Part shown: positions 1-8,796 of the stretch, in pieces | Numbering within the stretch: position 1 is the stretch's first letter | Layout of the letters: each line of letters begins with the position of its first letter | Assembly (NCBI RefSeq): GCF_002897035.1 | Contig: NZ_BAUX01000016.1 | Coordinates: forward strand, 1-64,000 | Direction of reading: 5' to 3' | Length of the DNA stretch: 64,000 nt | Source: Methylopila sp. Yamaguchi | GTDB taxonomy: Bacteria > Pseudomonadota > Alphaproteobacteria > Rhizobiales > Methylopilaceae | Program-made: the position numbers and the translations under genes | Notes under the pieces: model-generated | The model's database searches: none | What the model was told of the DNA's origin: nothing | The model's input: only the letters and a program-made list of their open reading frames with translations

Positions 1-74
1 TTCTTCCCGGCGCCCGGCGCCGCCGATCGACCGGCGGCTGCGAGGTGCGCGTCGACGTCCAACCCTTCGCTCAT
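1..74 (-). CDS. 5' end of an unidentified gene running off the left edge
   Basis: A GGAGGA ribosome-binding site lies just upstream (on the minus strand) of an ATG at 72-74, and the frame stays open to the window edge. Only about 24 codons are visible, beginning MSEGLDVDAHLAAAG. They match no family I recognise. The gene is divergent from the four-carbon acid sugar kinase operon, so it may share that promoter region and pathway, but this is inference from position only. Confidence 0.5.
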   Translation of the reverse strand, partial: MSEGLDVDAHLAAAGRSAAPGAGK

Positions 75-188
75 CTCGTCCTCCCGTGGCCCGTCGTCGC
101 CTTGGCGGCGCTCGTATGTTCGGGATGCGAACTTTCGTTCGTTATCTTCATAAGATTGTCGCGCGGATTGCGCGCTGTCAAACCATTT

Positions 189-298
189 TGCGCAAATTGC
201 GCATAGAGATTGACAATCTGCGCATTTCGAGCGATCTGGCAGAGCGATGCAAGGCTGGATCTGCGCACTCAGCTCCACCACTGGATGAGTTCTGCGCA
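189..298. promoter_or_regulatory. Cluster of five TGCGCA repeats in a divergent promoter region
   Basis: The 75-576 interval has no convincing gene. It holds TGCGCA at 189-194, 198-203, 219-224, 262-267 and 293-298, the first two within TTGCGCAAATTGCGCA. A TTGACA hexamer at 210-215 lies between the second and third copies and could be a -35 element. Repeated short palindromes in a divergent promoter next to a DeoR gene suggest regulator binding sites. No DeoR consensus was checked, and TGCGCA is not rare in GC-rich DNA. Confidence 0.35.
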
Positions 299-576
299 AA
301 CCGCGCAGTCCGGAGAGCATGAGATGCAGGAGTCGATTAATCGGGCGGCAGGAAATGCGCCCGGCGAAGGACTGGCGCTGCGGCTCCGCGGCGCATCGAT
401 GTCGACTTTCCTTAGGAATGACAGCGCGCCGTCCGGGACAAAGGTAGGCGGTGCGGCGCTGCTCGGCATGGCGCTTGGCGAGCTCCTCGTCCGCGCGCCA
501 GTCAGGGCCGCTCGGAGCGGCGCCGGCGTCGCGGCGTCCAGGCCTGCTCCCGAAACTTCAGGGTCCGGTCGCTGAC

Positions 577-1827
577 ATGGAGGAGCGCTGGCTCATCCTC
601 GCCGACGACCTGACCGGCGCCGCCGACTGCGCCATCGCCTTTGCGAAGCGCGGACGGGCGTCGGCCGTCGGCTGGGGCGCCGCGCCGGCAGCCGACGAGC
701 GCCCGGAGGCCTTTTCCTACGACGCCGACAGCCGCAACCTGACGGCCGAGGCCGCCTCCGCCCGCCACGCCGAAGCGCTCGACGCCCTGCTCGAACCCGG
801 CCGCACGCTCTTCAAGAAGATCGATTCAACGCTGCGCGGCCAGCCGGCCGCCGAGACCGCGGCCGCGATCGCGCATCTGCGGAAGGCGGGCGTACAACCC
901 TTCGGAGTGTTCGCGCCGGCCTTCCCGGGCGTGGGCCGCACGACGATCGAGGGTCGCGTGCGGGTCGCAGGCGAGGCGCTGGAGGCAACCGAGCTCTGGC
1001 GGCGCGACCACACCTATGAGAGCGCCGATCTCGTCCGGGTGCTGGCGAGCGCGGGGGTGACCTCCAAGACGGTCGGACTCGCCGAAATCCGCGGCCCGCT
1101 CGACGAGCTGAGGGCCGCTTTCGCACACGTCGCGGAGACAAGCGCCGTTGTGGTCTGCGACGCCGGGACCGACGAGGACCTCGCACGGATCGCCGAGGCG
1201 AGCCTGCCGGCCGCGCCCGGAACCTTCTTCATCGGCTCGGCCGGCCTCGCGCATGCGCTCGCCGCCGTCCAGGCGAAGCCCGCCGCCCAACCGCCGGCTG
1301 TCGCCGGCTCGCAGGCCGGCGCGCTCATCGTCGTCGGCTCGCTCGCCACGACCTCGCGCAGAGGCGCGGCGGCGCTCCGCGACGAAGGGCTCGCGGCCCA
1401 CATTCCAGCTCACCCGGGACTGCTTCTCGAGGACGCCGCAGGCCGCGCGGCGCTCGGCCGCGCCGTCTCCGATGAGCTGCGAGCAGGCGAGGACGTGCTC
1501 GTCGAGATCACGGTCGGCGACGCGTTCGACATGAGGCTCGGGTCTCAGCTCGCCTCCGGTCTCGCCGAGGCGCTCCAGCCGGCCGCCGCCGTCATGAGCG
1601 GCTTTGCGGCGACCGGCGGCGAGACCGCCGCCGCGCTGCTCTCGCGCTTCGGCGTTCATGGCATCCGGCTCGTCGACGAGATCGAACCGGGCGTCTCCCT
1701 CGGGCTCTCCCTGGGCGCGCTGTCCGTGCCGGTCGCCACCAAAGCCGGGGCCTTCGGCGACGATCAAAGCCTCATCCGCATCGTGCGCGCGCTTCGCGCC
1801 ATCCGTCAGAAGGGATCCTTCGCATGA
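577..1827 (+). CDS. otnK: Four-carbon acid sugar kinase family protein (OtnK/DUF1537)
   Basis: This 416-residue protein belongs to the DUF1537 kinase family, which phosphorylates D-erythronate, L-threonate or related four-carbon sugar acids using ATP. The N terminus carries the hallmark LADDLTGAADCA (about residues 8-19). The C-terminal half has the nucleotide-binding GFAATGGETAAALL stretch and a later GVSLGLSLG segment. The ATG at 577 is chosen because the family motif begins a few residues later; the longer open frame upstream reads as non-coding. Its stop overlaps the PdxA2-like gene by four bases (ATGA), the usual operon partner in threonate/erythronate catabolism. The exact substrate cannot be read from the sequence. 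Confidence 0.88.
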   Translation: MEERWLILADDLTGAADCAIAFAKRGRASAVGWGAAPAADERPEAFSYDADSRNLTAEAASARHAEALDALLEPGRTLFKKIDSTLRGQPAAETAAAIAHLRKAGVQPFGVFAPAFPGVGRTTIEGRVRVAGEALEATELWRRDHTYESADLVRVLASAGVTSKTVGLAEIRGPLDELRAAFAHVAETSAVVVCDAGTDEDLARIAEASLPAAPGTFFIGSAGLAHALAAVQAKPAAQPPAVAGSQAGALIVVGSLATTSRRGAAALRDEGLAAHIPAHPGLLLEDAAGRAALGRAVSDELRAGEDVLVEITVGDAFDMRLGSQLASGLAEALQPAAAVMSGFAATGGETAAALLSRFGVHGIRLVDEIEPGVSLGLSLGALSVPVATKAGAFGDDQSLIRIVRALRAIRQKGSFA

Positions 1828-2822
1828 GCCGTCCCACGATCGCGATCACCATGGGCGATCCATCCGGCATCGGACCGGAGGTCATCATGAAGGCGCTGGC
1901 GCATCCGGGGGTGCAGGCCATGTGCGCGCCGCTTGTCGTCGGCGACGCCGAACGGCTCCGCCAGGCGGGCGAGATCGTGGGCTCGTCGCTGGAGGTGGAG
2001 GCCGTAGAGGACGCGCGCGACGCGCGTTTCGGACCCGGAGCCGTCCAGTGTGTCGACCTGAAGCTCGTACCGAAGAACCATCCCTTCGGCGAGGTGTCGC
2101 CGGTCTCGGGAGAAGCGGCCTACCGCTACATCGAGAAGGCTGTCCGGGTGGTCGAGGCGGGCGGCGCGCAGGCGATCTGCACGGCGCCGCTGTCCAAGGA
2201 GGCGCTGCACGCCGCCGGCCACAAATATCCCGGCCACACTGAGTTGCTCGCGCATCTCACGGGCACGCCGGAGGTCTCCATGATGCTGGTGTCGCCAAAG
2301 CTCCGCGTCATCCACGTGACGACCCATATCGGCCTGCTGGACGCGATCGCGAAGATCGAGCCTGGCCTGGTGGAGCGCGTCATCGCGCGCGGTCACGACG
2401 TGCTGGTCAAGGCCGGGATCCGCAACCCGAAGATCGGCGTCTGCGCCATAAACCCGCACGCCGGCGAGAACGGCCTGTTCGGCCGCGGCGAAGAGGCGGA
2501 GAAGATCACGCCGGCGGTCGAAGCGTGCAAGGCCAAGGGCTGGGACGTTCGCGGGCCGCTGCCGGCCGACACGCTGTTCTTCCTCGCGGGCCGAGGCGAC
2601 TACGACATGGTGGTGGCTATGTACCACGACCAAGGCCACGGGCCGATCAAGGTGTTGGGGCTCGAGGCCGGGGTGAACATCACCGTCGGGTTGCCCGTGA
2701 TCCGCACGTCCGTCGACCACGGCACCGCGTTCGACATCGCGGGCAAGGGGATTGCGGACGAGGGCTCGATGGTCGAGGCGCTTCGCCAGGCGGTCGAGCT
2801 CGCGCCGAAGCGCGCGGCCTGA
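1824..2822 (+). CDS. pdxA2: 4-phospho-D-threonate/erythronate dehydrogenase (PdxA2-like)
   Basis: This 332-residue member of the PdxA family starts with the signature ITMGDPSGIGPE. It has the substrate/metal segments TAPLSKEALHAAG-KYPGHTEL and YHDQGHGPIK, whose histidines bind the divalent metal. The family oxidises a 4-phosphorylated hydroxy acid with NAD followed by decarboxylation. Translational coupling to the kinase argues for the catabolic PdxA2 role (phospho-threonate or phospho-erythronate to dihydroxyacetone phosphate) rather than vitamin B6 synthesis. The downstream DeoR gene is the probable local regulator. Family confidence is high; the pathway assignment comes from context. Confidence 0.88.
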   Translation: MSRPTIAITMGDPSGIGPEVIMKALAHPGVQAMCAPLVVGDAERLRQAGEIVGSSLEVEAVEDARDARFGPGAVQCVDLKLVPKNHPFGEVSPVSGEAAYRYIEKAVRVVEAGGAQAICTAPLSKEALHAAGHKYPGHTELLAHLTGTPEVSMMLVSPKLRVIHVTTHIGLLDAIAKIEPGLVERVIARGHDVLVKAGIRNPKIGVCAINPHAGENGLFGRGEEAEKITPAVEACKAKGWDVRGPLPADTLFFLAGRGDYDMVVAMYHDQGHGPIKVLGLEAGVNITVGLPVIRTSVDHGTAFDIAGKGIADEGSMVEALRQAVELAPKRAA

Positions 2823-2903
2823 CGGGCCGCGACGTTCGAGGCGATAGCCAAGAGGGCGTGGAGCGGGCAATTTCTCCGGCCCACGCAATCCGGAGGCGCC
2901 GAG

Positions 2904-3671
2904 GTGATCCGCAGCCGAGAACGCCGCGAGCAGCTGCTGGAGGCGCTGCGCGCCGGCGAGGCCGACGTTGAGGAGCTCGCGGCGCGCTTCGGCGTCTCGG
3001 CCTCGACAGTGCGCCGAGACCTGCAGCGGCTGTCGCGGGACAACGCGGTGCGCCGCACCTATGGCGGCGCGATCCTCGCGAACCATCATCCCGAGACGAC
3101 GCTCGGCGAGCGCTTCTCGGTCAACAACGCCGCCAAGCGCGCCATAGCGAAGGCCGCAGCGGCTCTTGTCGCGGACGGCGACACTCTAATTCTCGACGCG
3201 GGCTCGACCGTCGTCGCCTTCGCGGAGCGCCTGCGCGGCCGCAAGCTGACGATCGTCACCAACAACCTCGCGGTGCTGCCGCTCCTCGCCGACGAGGCCA
3301 GCATCGAGATCATCGCGCTCGGCGGCGCGCTGCGGGCGACCAGTATGGGAACCGTCGGTCCGCTTGCGGTCGAGGCGATGCGCCGGCTGACGGCCGACCG
3401 CGTGTTCATGAGCGCCGACGGGGTGGTGGCGGGACGAGGCCTCTGCGAGGCGAGCCTCGAACAGGTGGCGCTCAAATCGTTGATGATGGCGCAGGCGCGC
3501 GAGACCGTGGTGCTCGCCGACGCCACCAAAATCGGTCGCGCCAACTGCTCCGCCTGGGCGCCTTTACCTGCCCAATGGACGCTCGTGACCGACGCCGACG
3601 AGCAATGGGACAAGATCTCGGAGCTTGAACGCTACGGAGCGCGCGTCGTCACCGCGGGCGGAAACCGCTAA
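2904..3671 (+). CDS. DeoR/GlpR-family transcriptional regulator
   Basis: This 255-residue protein has an N-terminal DeoR helix-turn-helix (ELAARFGVSASTVRRDLQRL, about residues 22-41) followed by YGGAI. The C-terminal DeoRC sugar-phosphate sensor domain includes the DAGSTV segment near residue 97. The start codon is GTG, preceded by a GGAGG-like site. It lies about 80 bases after pdxA2 in the same direction and most likely represses this small operon in response to a phosphorylated intermediate, as is usual for the family. The effector is unknown. Confidence 0.88.
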   Translation: MIRSRERREQLLEALRAGEADVEELAARFGVSASTVRRDLQRLSRDNAVRRTYGGAILANHHPETTLGERFSVNNAAKRAIAKAAAALVADGDTLILDAGSTVVAFAERLRGRKLTIVTNNLAVLPLLADEASIEIIALGGALRATSMGTVGPLAVEAMRRLTADRVFMSADGVVAGRGLCEASLEQVALKSLMMAQARETVVLADATKIGRANCSAWAPLPAQWTLVTDADEQWDKISELERYGARVVTAGGNR

Positions 3672-3976
3672 GACGCGTTTGAGCTGATCGCTAGCCGCGC
3701 AAAAGCGGGCCTGTCGGGTTGAGCCGGTTGCCGTAACGCGGAGGCGAACGAGATACTCACGAATGACGCCGAGGAGCCCTAAACGCGCTGTTGGCCCGTT
3801 GCGCTCTGTCGTCAGCCGACTGATCGACGCCGCGAGATCTGAGCCAGCGCCCAAGTAGCGAGCCGCGAGGTTCAAAGCAGGATACGGGCAACACCCTAGG
3901 GGTCCACCGTATAGTTCGACCGGGGGTCGTCCGACACCCTCCCACCTGTCCAGAAACCTCAGGGCGGGAGAGCGAG
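3672..3976. other. Intergenic region without a recognisable gene
   Basis: About 300 bases separate the DeoR gene from the first alcohol dehydrogenase. Neither strand gives a frame with a family match or a convincing ribosome-binding site, apart from the GGGAGAG site just before 3977 that serves the next gene. I see no strong terminator hairpin. It probably carries the dehydrogenase promoter. Confidence 0.5.
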
Positions 3977-5131
3977 ATGAGAGCAGTCGTATACAATGGG
4001 CCACGCGATGTCGCCGTGCAAAACGTATCCGACGCACGGATTGAGCGGCCGACCGACGTTCTGGTGCGGATCACGAGCACAAACATCTGCGGCTCCGACC
4101 TGCACATGTATGAGGGTCGGACCGACTTCCCGCGCGGCGGCGTGTTCGGGCACGAGAACCTCGGTCAGGTGGCCGAAGTGGGCGACGCCGTCGATCGGGT
4201 GAAGGTCGGAGATTGGGTCGCCATCCCCTTCAACATAGGCTGCGGGTTCTGCAAGAACTGCGAGCGCGGCTTGAGCGCCTACTGCCTCACGACGGCGGAT
4301 CGGAGCATCTTCCCGAACATGGCCGGCGCGGCCTACGGCTTCGCCGACATGGGCCCGTACCGGGGCGGCCAAGCGGACTTTCTCCGCGTCCCCTACGGAG
4401 ACTACAACTGCCTGAAGCTGCCGCCCGACGCGGAAGAGCGGCAGAACGACTATGTGATGCTGGCCGACATCTTTCCAACGGGCTGGCACGCGACTGAGCT
4501 CGCCGGACTTCGTCCCGGCGAGTCGGTGGTCATCTACGGGGCCGGGCCCGTCGGCCTCATGGCCGCACACTCCGCGATGATCAAGGGGGCCGCCATGGTC
4601 ATGGTCGTCGACCGTCATCCCGATCGACTGCGGCTTGCCGAGTCCATTGGCGCCCTGGCCATCGACGACTCCAAGGGCTCGCCGGTCGACCAAGTCCTTG
4701 AACTGACGAACGGCGTCGGCGCGGATCGCGGCTGCGAGTGCGTCGGCTACCAGGCTCATGATCCGGAGGGCGAGGAACACCCGGACATGACGATGAATAA
4801 CCTGGTGAAGTCGGTGAAGTTCACCGGCGGCATCGGCGTGGTCGGCGTCTATGTGCCACAGGACCCGGCGGCTCCGGACGCGCTCGCCAAGAAGGGCCAG
4901 ATCGTCTTCGACCAAGGCCTCTTCTGGTTCAAGGGCCAGAAGATCGGCACCGGCCAGTGCAACGTGAAAGCCTACAACCGGCAGCTGCGGGACCTGATTT
5001 CGAAGGGCCGCGCCAAGCCGTCCTTCATCGTCTCCCACGAGCTGACGCTGGGTGAGGCGTCGGACGCCTACCGGCACTTCGACGCGCGTGACGAGGGCTG
5101 GACCAAGGTGATCCTCAAGCCCGCCGCATGA
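3977..5131 (+). CDS. Zinc-dependent alcohol dehydrogenase, glutathione-independent formaldehyde dehydrogenase-like
   Basis: This 384-residue medium-chain dehydrogenase has the catalytic-zinc region CGSDLHMYEG then GHENLG, and a structural-zinc loop CGFCKNCERG ending in a fourth cysteine (near residues 92-107). The Rossmann glycine motif is GAGPVGLMAAHSA. The aldehyde-dismutase/FdhA-like insertions match the glutathione-independent formaldehyde dehydrogenase subfamily, which oxidises formaldehyde or alcohols with NAD. It heads a run with FmdB-like and SRPBCC proteins and a second paralogue at 6303, suggesting an aldehyde/alcohol detoxification unit. A third paralogue lies at 48073. Substrate is not determinable here. 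Confidence 0.88.
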   Translation: MRAVVYNGPRDVAVQNVSDARIERPTDVLVRITSTNICGSDLHMYEGRTDFPRGGVFGHENLGQVAEVGDAVDRVKVGDWVAIPFNIGCGFCKNCERGLSAYCLTTADRSIFPNMAGAAYGFADMGPYRGGQADFLRVPYGDYNCLKLPPDAEERQNDYVMLADIFPTGWHATELAGLRPGESVVIYGAGPVGLMAAHSAMIKGAAMVMVVDRHPDRLRLAESIGALAIDDSKGSPVDQVLELTNGVGADRGCECVGYQAHDPEGEEHPDMTMNNLVKSVKFTGGIGVVGVYVPQDPAAPDALAKKGQIVFDQGLFWFKGQKIGTGQCNVKAYNRQLRDLISKGRAKPSFIVSHELTLGEASDAYRHFDARDEGWTKVILKPAA

Positions 5132-5191
5132 CTGGCCGGACGGGCGGCCGCTCGCCCGGCTCCTCGACGCGTCGCTGGACGAGTTCAAGCC

Positions 5192-5524
5192 ATGCCGACT
5201 TATGACTACGAGTGCGACGCTTGCGGCCCGTTCACAGCGGTGCGGCCCATGGCCCGGTTCCAGGACCCATGCGCCTGCCCAAGATGCACGGAAGAAGCCC
5301 CACGAAGCATTCTGAGCGCGCCGGCCATCGCCAGCGGAAGCCCGGAGGCCCGCGTGGCGGGCGCCCGCTCCGAGTCGAGGGCGGCCGCCTATGCGCCCGC
5401 GGCGTCGGCTGGCCATCCTGCCGGCTGCGGCTGCTGCGTGCGCCGCTTGCCGCTACCGAGCGCGCTGTCCGCGGGCGGACGGATCTTTAGGTCGCACGGG
5501 CCGGCCCACCGCAGCGGGCAGTAA
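5192..5524 (+). CDS. FmdB-like zinc-ribbon protein
   Basis: This 110-residue protein begins MPTYDYECDACGPF and has a second pair in CACPRC, giving the FmdB regulatory-protein zinc ribbon (CxxC...CxxC). A second cysteine cluster, GCGCCVRR, sits near residue 80 after a low-complexity alanine-rich stretch. FmdB-like proteins were named for a link to formamidase/formate genes and have no established biochemical role. Its place between two formaldehyde-dehydrogenase-like genes fits one-carbon context but does not prove function. Confidence 0.75.
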   Translation: MPTYDYECDACGPFTAVRPMARFQDPCACPRCTEEAPRSILSAPAIASGSPEARVAGARSESRAAAYAPAASAGHPAGCGCCVRRLPLPSALSAGGRIFRSHGPAHRSGQ

Positions 5525-5543
5525 TCAGGGAAAGGTTGAACCA

Positions 5544-6290
5544 ATGGCAGGCAGCGCCACAGCCGGGGGACGAAGTGAATCGTCCCGCCGCGTCCCCGCT
5601 TACTTGCACGCCCACGCGGGCGGGCCGTTGCAAGAGCTAGCCTGGATCCCCGTCGCGCTCGGCGCCGCCGCCGTCGTGGCCGGCCTCGGAAGCCGTAGGA
5701 GCGGCGGCCTCGCCATCGCGCTCACGGCCGTCGCGGGCGTCGCCGCCGCCGTAGCGCTGCGCGACAGGCGATCGGGACGAGAGACAGCAGGCGCCGCTTT
5801 TGGCGAGCCGGAGGTCGAACGCTCGATCACGATCGGCAAGACGCCAGAAGAACTCTACGAGCGCTGGAGCGACCCAAAGACGCTGCCGCAGATCATGGCG
5901 GGCTTCGCCACCGTGCGAGCGGCTGGCGACGGCCGCCTGCAGTGGAAGGTCGAGGGGCCGCTCGGCCGAACGTACGAATGGGCCTCCGAGACCGTCGACG
6001 ACCGGCCCGGCGAGGGCGCGGGTTGGCGCTCGCTCCCCGACGCCGCCATCGCCAACGAAGGGTCGGTCCGCTTTCGCCCCGCCCCGGCCGAGCGCGGCGC
6101 GGTGGCCACCCTGCGTTTCCGGTTCGACCCGCCCGGCGGGACGCTCGGCGACGCCGTCGTCGCGCTGCTCGGAACAACGCCGCTGGACTTGGCTGCTGAT
6201 CGGGCGCTGCGGCGCTTCAAGAGCCTCGTCGAAACCGGGGAGATCCCGACCACCGAGCGCCAGCCCGCTGCGCGCGCGGACACGCGATGA
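5544..6290 (+). CDS. Membrane-anchored SRPBCC (START-like) family protein
   Basis: This 248-residue protein starts at an ATG at 5544. Two hydrophobic helices (about residues 30-66) are followed by an SRPBCC/polyketide-cyclase-like domain starting around VERSITIGKTPEELYERW, typical of the group often annotated cyclase/dehydrase. Such domains bind hydrophobic ligands in a deep cavity; no catalytic residues can be assigned. It sits 12 bases before the second zinc dehydrogenase, a pairing suggesting membrane-linked handling of a hydrophobic or reactive substrate. That role is inference. Confidence 0.7.
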   Translation: MAGSATAGGRSESSRRVPAYLHAHAGGPLQELAWIPVALGAAAVVAGLGSRRSGGLAIALTAVAGVAAAVALRDRRSGRETAGAAFGEPEVERSITIGKTPEELYERWSDPKTLPQIMAGFATVRAAGDGRLQWKVEGPLGRTYEWASETVDDRPGEGAGWRSLPDAAIANEGSVRFRPAPAERGAVATLRFRFDPPGGTLGDAVVALLGTTPLDLAADRALRRFKSLVETGEIPTTERQPAARADTR

Positions 6291-6302
6291 GGAGACCAGG
6301 AC

Positions 6303-7475
6303 ATGCGAGCGCTCTACTGGAACGGCGTGAACGACCTGCGCGTCGGCACGGTCAAAGACCCTGAGATCGTGAACCCGCACGACGCCATCCTGCGCGTCAC
6401 CCTGTCCACGACCTGCGGCTCGGACCTGCACTTCATCGACGGATACATCCCCACCATGAAAGCCGGCGACGTGATCGGCCACGAATTCATGGGCGTGATC
6501 GAGGAGGTCGGCCCCGAGGTGAAGCGCGTCAAGAAGGGCGACCGTGTCGTCGTTCCGTCCTTCATCGTCTGCGGCCAATGCTGGTACTGCGAGCACAACC
6601 TCTATTCGCTGTGCGACAACACCCACCCCAAGCCCGAGCTGCAGGCCCCGATGTTCGGGGGACATCACACGGCCGGCATCTATGGCTACACCCATGCCTT
6701 CGGCGGCTACGCCGGTTCGCACGCTGAGTACATCCGCGTACCCTTCGCGGACAACGACTGTTTCCACGTGCCTGACGGAGTTGCTGACGAGACGGCGCTG
6801 TTCCTCTCCGATGCCGCGCCGACGGGCTACATGGGCGCCGACTTCTGCAACATCCAGCCGGGCGACACGGTCGCGGTCTGGGGCTGCGGCGGCGTTGGTC
6901 TGATGGCCCAGCAGAGCGCCCGGCTGATGGGGGCCGAGCGGGTCATCGCGATCGACCGCTACCCCGAGCGGTTGCGGATGGCGCGCGAGCATGCCGGCTC
7001 CGAGACGATCGACTACACCGAGGTCCACAGCGTCCTGGAGGCGCTGAAGGAGATGACGGGCGGGCGCGGCCCCGACTCCTGCATCGACGCGGTCGGCATG
7101 GAGGCGCACGGCACGGGGCCTCAATACGCCTACGACCGCGTGAAGCAGGCGCTGCGGCTGGAGACGGATCGCGGCCAGGCGTTGCGCGAGGCCATCATGG
7201 CCTGCCGCAAGGGCGGCACGCTGTCGGTGCTCGGCGTCTACGGGGCGATCGACAAGTTCCCGATGGGCGTCATCATGAACAAGGGCCTGACGATGCGCAC
7301 CGCCCAGCAGCACGGGCAGGCCTATATGGACCGGCTGCTCGCGCATGCCCAGAAGGGCGAGCTGAACCCAGCCTATCTCGCAACGCACCGCTTCCCGCTC
7401 GAGGACGGCCCGCGCGGCTACGACATGTTCAAACACAAGACGGACGGCTGCGTGCGCGCGGTGTTCGCGCCGTAG
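6303..7475 (+). CDS. Zinc-dependent alcohol dehydrogenase (second paralogue)
   Basis: This 390-residue medium-chain zinc dehydrogenase has CGSDLHFIDG, then GHEFMG, a structural-zinc loop CGQCWYCEHNLYSLC and the nucleotide motif GCGGVGLMAQQSA. It ends in the family's HKTDGCVRAV segment. It is closer in layout to the paralogue at 48073 than to the one at 3977, since both keep the GYTH...GGYxGxxAEYIRVPF block. It lies directly after the SRPBCC membrane protein, probably in the same transcript. NAD(P)-dependent oxidation of an alcohol or hydrated aldehyde is the expected reaction. Confidence 0.88.
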   Translation: MRALYWNGVNDLRVGTVKDPEIVNPHDAILRVTLSTTCGSDLHFIDGYIPTMKAGDVIGHEFMGVIEEVGPEVKRVKKGDRVVVPSFIVCGQCWYCEHNLYSLCDNTHPKPELQAPMFGGHHTAGIYGYTHAFGGYAGSHAEYIRVPFADNDCFHVPDGVADETALFLSDAAPTGYMGADFCNIQPGDTVAVWGCGGVGLMAQQSARLMGAERVIAIDRYPERLRMAREHAGSETIDYTEVHSVLEALKEMTGGRGPDSCIDAVGMEAHGTGPQYAYDRVKQALRLETDRGQALREAIMACRKGGTLSVLGVYGAIDKFPMGVIMNKGLTMRTAQQHGQAYMDRLLAHAQKGELNPAYLATHRFPLEDGPRGYDMFKHKTDGCVRAVFAP

Positions 7476-7518
7476 AACGCCGCCCTCCGCCACAAGGCGC
7501 CAATCAGACGAGGCGATC

Positions 7519-8658
7519 ATGATCAGACTCACGGCTGCGGCTGCGGCTGCGGCGATCGCGCTGGGCTCGCTTCCCCTTGCCGCCTCCGCGCAGCAGCAAG
7601 CTGCTTCATCGCCGGGCGGAGCGGCCCGGCTGCAACTGGTCGCGAGCTTCGAACACCAGGTGACCGGAGTCACGGTGTCGGCGGACGGCCGCATCTTCGT
7701 CAACTTCCCGCGGTGGACGGAGGATGCGCCGATTTCGGTCGCCGAGGTGGCGCGCGACGGCGGGCTCAAGCCCTACCCTGACGATAGGTGGAACTCCTGG
7801 CGCAACGCCAAGAAGAACCAGATGTCGGCCGGAGATCACTTCGTGTGCGTCCAGAGCGTCGTCGCCGACGCGCGGGGCAACCTCTGGGTCGTCGATCCAG
7901 CCGCGCCAGCCACCGCTCCCGTCGTCCAGGGCGGCCCCAAGCTCGTCAGGATCGACCTGAAGACGAACCAGGTTGCGCAGGTCATCCGCTTCGACGAGAC
8001 GGTCGCCCCGCAGGGCAGCTACCTCAACGACGTGCGGTTTTCGCCGGACGGGCGCCACGCCTACCTGACCGACGCGGGAGCCAAAGGCGCCATCGTCGTC
8101 GTGGATCTCCAAGATGGGCGGGCTCGACGCGTGCTCGACGGCCATCCGAGCACGCAGCCGGAAAAGGATGTGGTGGTGAAGACCGATGGACGCGAGCTCC
8201 GCCGGCCCGATGGGCGGGGCGTCGAATTCGCGGCCGACAGCATCGCGCTCTCTCTCGACGGGCGCGTCCTCTATTGGAAGGCGCTGACGGGGCGGACGCT
8301 CTATCGCATCGCGACGGACGTTCTGGCGGACCCGAACATGTCCGGAAAGGAACTTGAATCCCGTGTGGAGCGCGTCGCCGAAACCGAACCGACGGACGGC
8401 CTCTGGATCGACCGACGCGGGCGGCATTATCTGAGCGCGATTGAGCAGGACGCCGTGAAGGTTCTCGACGGCGGTCGGGTCACGACGCTCGTGGAAGACA
8501 AGCGGTTGCGCTGGCCCGACACGTTCTCGGAGGGGCCCGACGGCGCCGTCTATGTCACCAGTTCCCGCATCCAGGATATGAGCTGGTTCAGGCCCGAGGC
8601 CGGCCCCCGCCTCCAGACGCAACTGTGGCGCATCGAGTCGAACGCCGCGCGACAGTGA
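7519..8658 (+). CDS. Secreted yellow/major-royal-jelly-like beta-propeller protein
   Basis: This 379-residue protein has a clear Sec signal peptide ending near ASAQQ (about residue 25). The mature part reads as a six-bladed propeller of the MRJP/yellow family (SMP-30/gluconolactonase-like fold), with NLWVVDPAAP, YLNDVRFSPDG and YLTDAG blocks. Family members are secreted; most have no assigned activity, and some relatives are lactonases. It follows the dehydrogenase by about 40 bases in the same direction and may act on a periplasmic sugar or lactone substrate, but this is speculative. Confidence 0.72.
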   Translation: MIRLTAAAAAAAIALGSLPLAASAQQQAASSPGGAARLQLVASFEHQVTGVTVSADGRIFVNFPRWTEDAPISVAEVARDGGLKPYPDDRWNSWRNAKKNQMSAGDHFVCVQSVVADARGNLWVVDPAAPATAPVVQGGPKLVRIDLKTNQVAQVIRFDETVAPQGSYLNDVRFSPDGRHAYLTDAGAKGAIVVVDLQDGRARRVLDGHPSTQPEKDVVVKTDGRELRRPDGRGVEFAADSIALSLDGRVLYWKALTGRTLYRIATDVLADPNMSGKELESRVERVAETEPTDGLWIDRRGRHYLSAIEQDAVKVLDGGRVTTLVEDKRLRWPDTFSEGPDGAVYVTSSRIQDMSWFRPEAGPRLQTQLWRIESNAARQ

Positions 8659-8796
8659 CGGCGACATAAGGCCGACTCTTCCCGACCCTCGGACGCCACT
8701 CATGGACACGGCCTACGGCGAGCCGACAAGCGGCCTCCGGCTCGGAGCCGCGGTCCGCACGTTAGCGCGGAGCGGCGCGAACCGGGCGAAGAACCG

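Noticed and set aside
210-575. A 121-codon frame in the divergent promoter region
   Set aside because: It has no convincing ribosome-binding site and no motif, and it lies over the TGCGCA-rich regulatory region.
5637-7769. A 710-codon open frame on the minus strand across the SRPBCC and alcohol dehydrogenase genes
   Set aside because: It is antisense to two genes with clear family motifs; its translation is Arg/Ala/Val-rich without domains. Long antisense frames are expected in GC-rich DNA.
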